Assembly: GCA_031216915.1 (NCBI GenBank)
Contig: CM062289.1
Location: 447,106,910 to 447,170,909 of the forward strand
DNA from: Pictodentalium vernedei
Taxonomy: Eukaryota; Mollusca; Scaphopoda; Dentaliida; Dentaliidae
Length of the DNA stretch: 64,000 bases
Direction: 5' to 3'
Shown here piece by piece: positions 50,001 to 53,000 of the stretch (the first letter of the stretch is position 1; each line of letters opens with the position of its first letter). A program made the translations under genes and the position numbers. Below the pieces are notes generated by a model. That model saw only the letters and a list, made by a program, of their open reading frames with translations, was not told the DNA's origin and did not search any database.

Positions 50001-53000
50001 CTTGAAATAACCTGACACTTTGTCAATAACATTGTATGCATATGACTGTCATTGGAACTGGCTCAATGTAAGGTTTTATTGGTAAATATTGTTTATTTTT
50101 TTTAAAAGTTATCAAATACAGTTTATGTTTTAACAAGAAGGACGCCAACGCCCTATAGCTCACCAACATTCCTCTTTGATAGTAACTTTGGCAAACACAA
50201 GAACTGTATCAAACAGGGTCATAACATGTGACAAAGCTTACCTAAACACAACCTCGTAAAAGTAAAACACAGAAACTGACATAAACACTAAGTGAAACAT
50301 GAAATTCTGAGCGAAACAGAAAACTAAACGCAAATAAAAATGTTAAGAAAAATGTTTAAAATGCAGGGTATGAGGGGTTAATCATGGAACAATGATACTG
50401 AGGAACATGTATGATGAATATAAGTGCCATGGGAAAAGAAGGAACACAGCAGCTGACCTAAACACTAAGTTAAACATGAAATTCCGAGCTAAACAGAAAA
50501 CTAAATGCAACTAAAAATGTCAAGAAAAATGTTTAAAATGCAGGGTATGAGGGGTTAATCATGGAACAATGATACTGAGGAACATGTATGATGAATATAA
50601 GTGCCATGGGAAGAGAAGGAGCACAGCAGCTGACCTAAACACTTAGTTAAACATGAAATTCTGAGCTAAACAGAAAACTAAACGCAACTAAAAATGTGAA
50701 GAAAAACGTTTAAAATGCAGGGTATGAGGGGTTAATCATGGAACAATGATACTGAGGAACATGTATAAAGAATATAAGTGCAATGGGAAGAGAAGGAGCA
50801 CAGCAGCTGACCTAAACACTAAGTTAAACATGAAATTCCGAGCTAAACAGAAAACTAAACGCAACTAAAAATGTCAAAAAAATGTTTAAAATGCAGGGTA
50901 TGAGGGGTTAATCATGGAACAATGACACTGAGGAACATGTATAATGAATATAAGTGCCATGGGAAGAGAAGGAGCACAGCAGCTGACCTAAACACTAAGT
51001 TAAACATGAAATTCCGAGCTAAACAGAAAACTAAACGCAACTAAAAATGTCAAGAAAAATGTTTAAAATGCAGGGTATGAGGGGTTAATCATGGAACAAT
51101 GATACTGAGGAACATGTATAATGAATATAAGTGCCATTGGAAGAGAAGGAGCACAGCAGCTGACCTAAACACTTAATTAAACATGAAATTCTGAGCTAAA
51201 CAGAAAACTAAACACAACTAAAAATGTCAAGAAAAATGTTTAAAATGCAGGGTATGAGGGGTTAATCATGGAACAATGATCCTGAGGAACATGTATAATG
51301 AATATAAGTGCCATGGGAAGAGAAGAAGCACAGCAGCTGACCTAAACACTAAGTTAAACATGAAATTCCGAGCTAAACAAAAAACTAAACGCAACTAAAA
51401 ATGTCAAGAAAAATGTTTAAAATGCAGGGTATGAGGGGTTAATCATGGAACAATGATACTGAGGAACATGTATGATGAAAATAATTGCCAAGGGAAGAGA
51501 AGGAGCACAGCAGCTGACCTAAACACTAAGTTAAACATGAAATTCTGAGCTAAACAGAAAACTAAACGCAACTAAAAATGTCAAGAAAAATGTTTAAGAT
51601 GCAGGGTATGAGGGGTTAATCATGGAACAATGATAGTGAGGAACATGTATGATGAATATAAGTGCCATTGGAAGAGAAGGAGCACAGCAGCTGACCTAAA
51701 CACTTAGTTAAACATGAAATTCTGAGCTAAACAGAAAACTAAACGCAACTAAAAATGTCAAGAAAAATGGCTAAAATGTTGGGTATGAGGGGTTAAATCA
51801 TGGTAAAATGATAATAATCATCATATAGCAGCATTATAAAAGCCATGATATGGAAATAGGGCAAATAAGTGACCTAAACAGAAACTTTAACATTATTGGA
51901 CACGTACGCTGACGCAGACCGATCGAGCCATGCCATAAGCTCACACAACTAAAGTTGGTGAGCTAACAAGAGGGATGTTACATCCCAACGCTCACCTACA
52001 TTCGTGCTTGATAATGTCGTTCCAATGTAACATGCCTAATATTTAGTTAATATAAATCATTAACTAGGCATCAAATGATTAATGTGGTTTATGTGATGGC
52101 TTTGGAACGTCTATATTTCTGCATTTATTATATATCAATTCAACATAGAATCAATGGATATAAAAGCATTTTTTTCTTTTAGAAATGTTTATGATTAAGA
52201 ATATGAATCGTGAGGCCAGATATTAAATCATAAATAAGAATTAGGAAAGGCTTTCATAAATCACTGAAATTGTAAGTACATTCATTGGTTAAAGAGGAGT
52301 TGCGGAAAAACATTCATTCAAGGCTTTCATAAATCACTGAAATTGTAAGTACATTCATTGGTTAAAGAGGAGTTGCAGAAAAACATTCATTCAAGAAAGT
52401 GACTATAAGTCCCAACAAAAATACATCACATCAACAACTAAAATAAGCCTTAATGTTACTAGTAACAAGTATGAGAAAGTATTAAAAAAAAAAAGTTAAA
52501 AAAAATTTTTTTAAGGAAAGTGAATCTAAGTCCCAAAAATCCCCCTCACCTTAACACAAACTTTTAGAACTTAAAATTGAGTAAGTCAGACAAAAACGTG
52601 AACATTGTGACTGAAAAAAAGAAAAGAAATCAGTTAAATTTCTGCATACAGTAGGGTTAATACCTACAGTTGTTATTGAAATGAGAAAATAAACAGTAAT
52701 GAGAGATGAAGGCACCACAATCTGCACAAAAGCTGACTTTAACACAAATTCTTACAACACCTAAACGCTAATTCTTACAAGTTTTGGCAGAAAATCAGCC
52801 TCAAATCTCTCAAATATGCATGTAATGAGGGTTAAATATTACTGCAATGGAGTTCAGTAACCCAAGCGTAGAATATTAATCGCCTGGAAACAAACATAGA
52901 AACACAACTCACCTAAACACAAAGTTTACAAAGTTTTACAACTTAAAATTTACTAAGTCCGAGAAAAACATGAAAATTTTGACTGAAAAAAAAGAAAATT

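Noticed and set aside
50445..51800. CRISPR-like array
   Set aside because: The whole 177-bp unit is repeated without unique spacers, in a eukaryotic context; it is a satellite-type tandem repeat.
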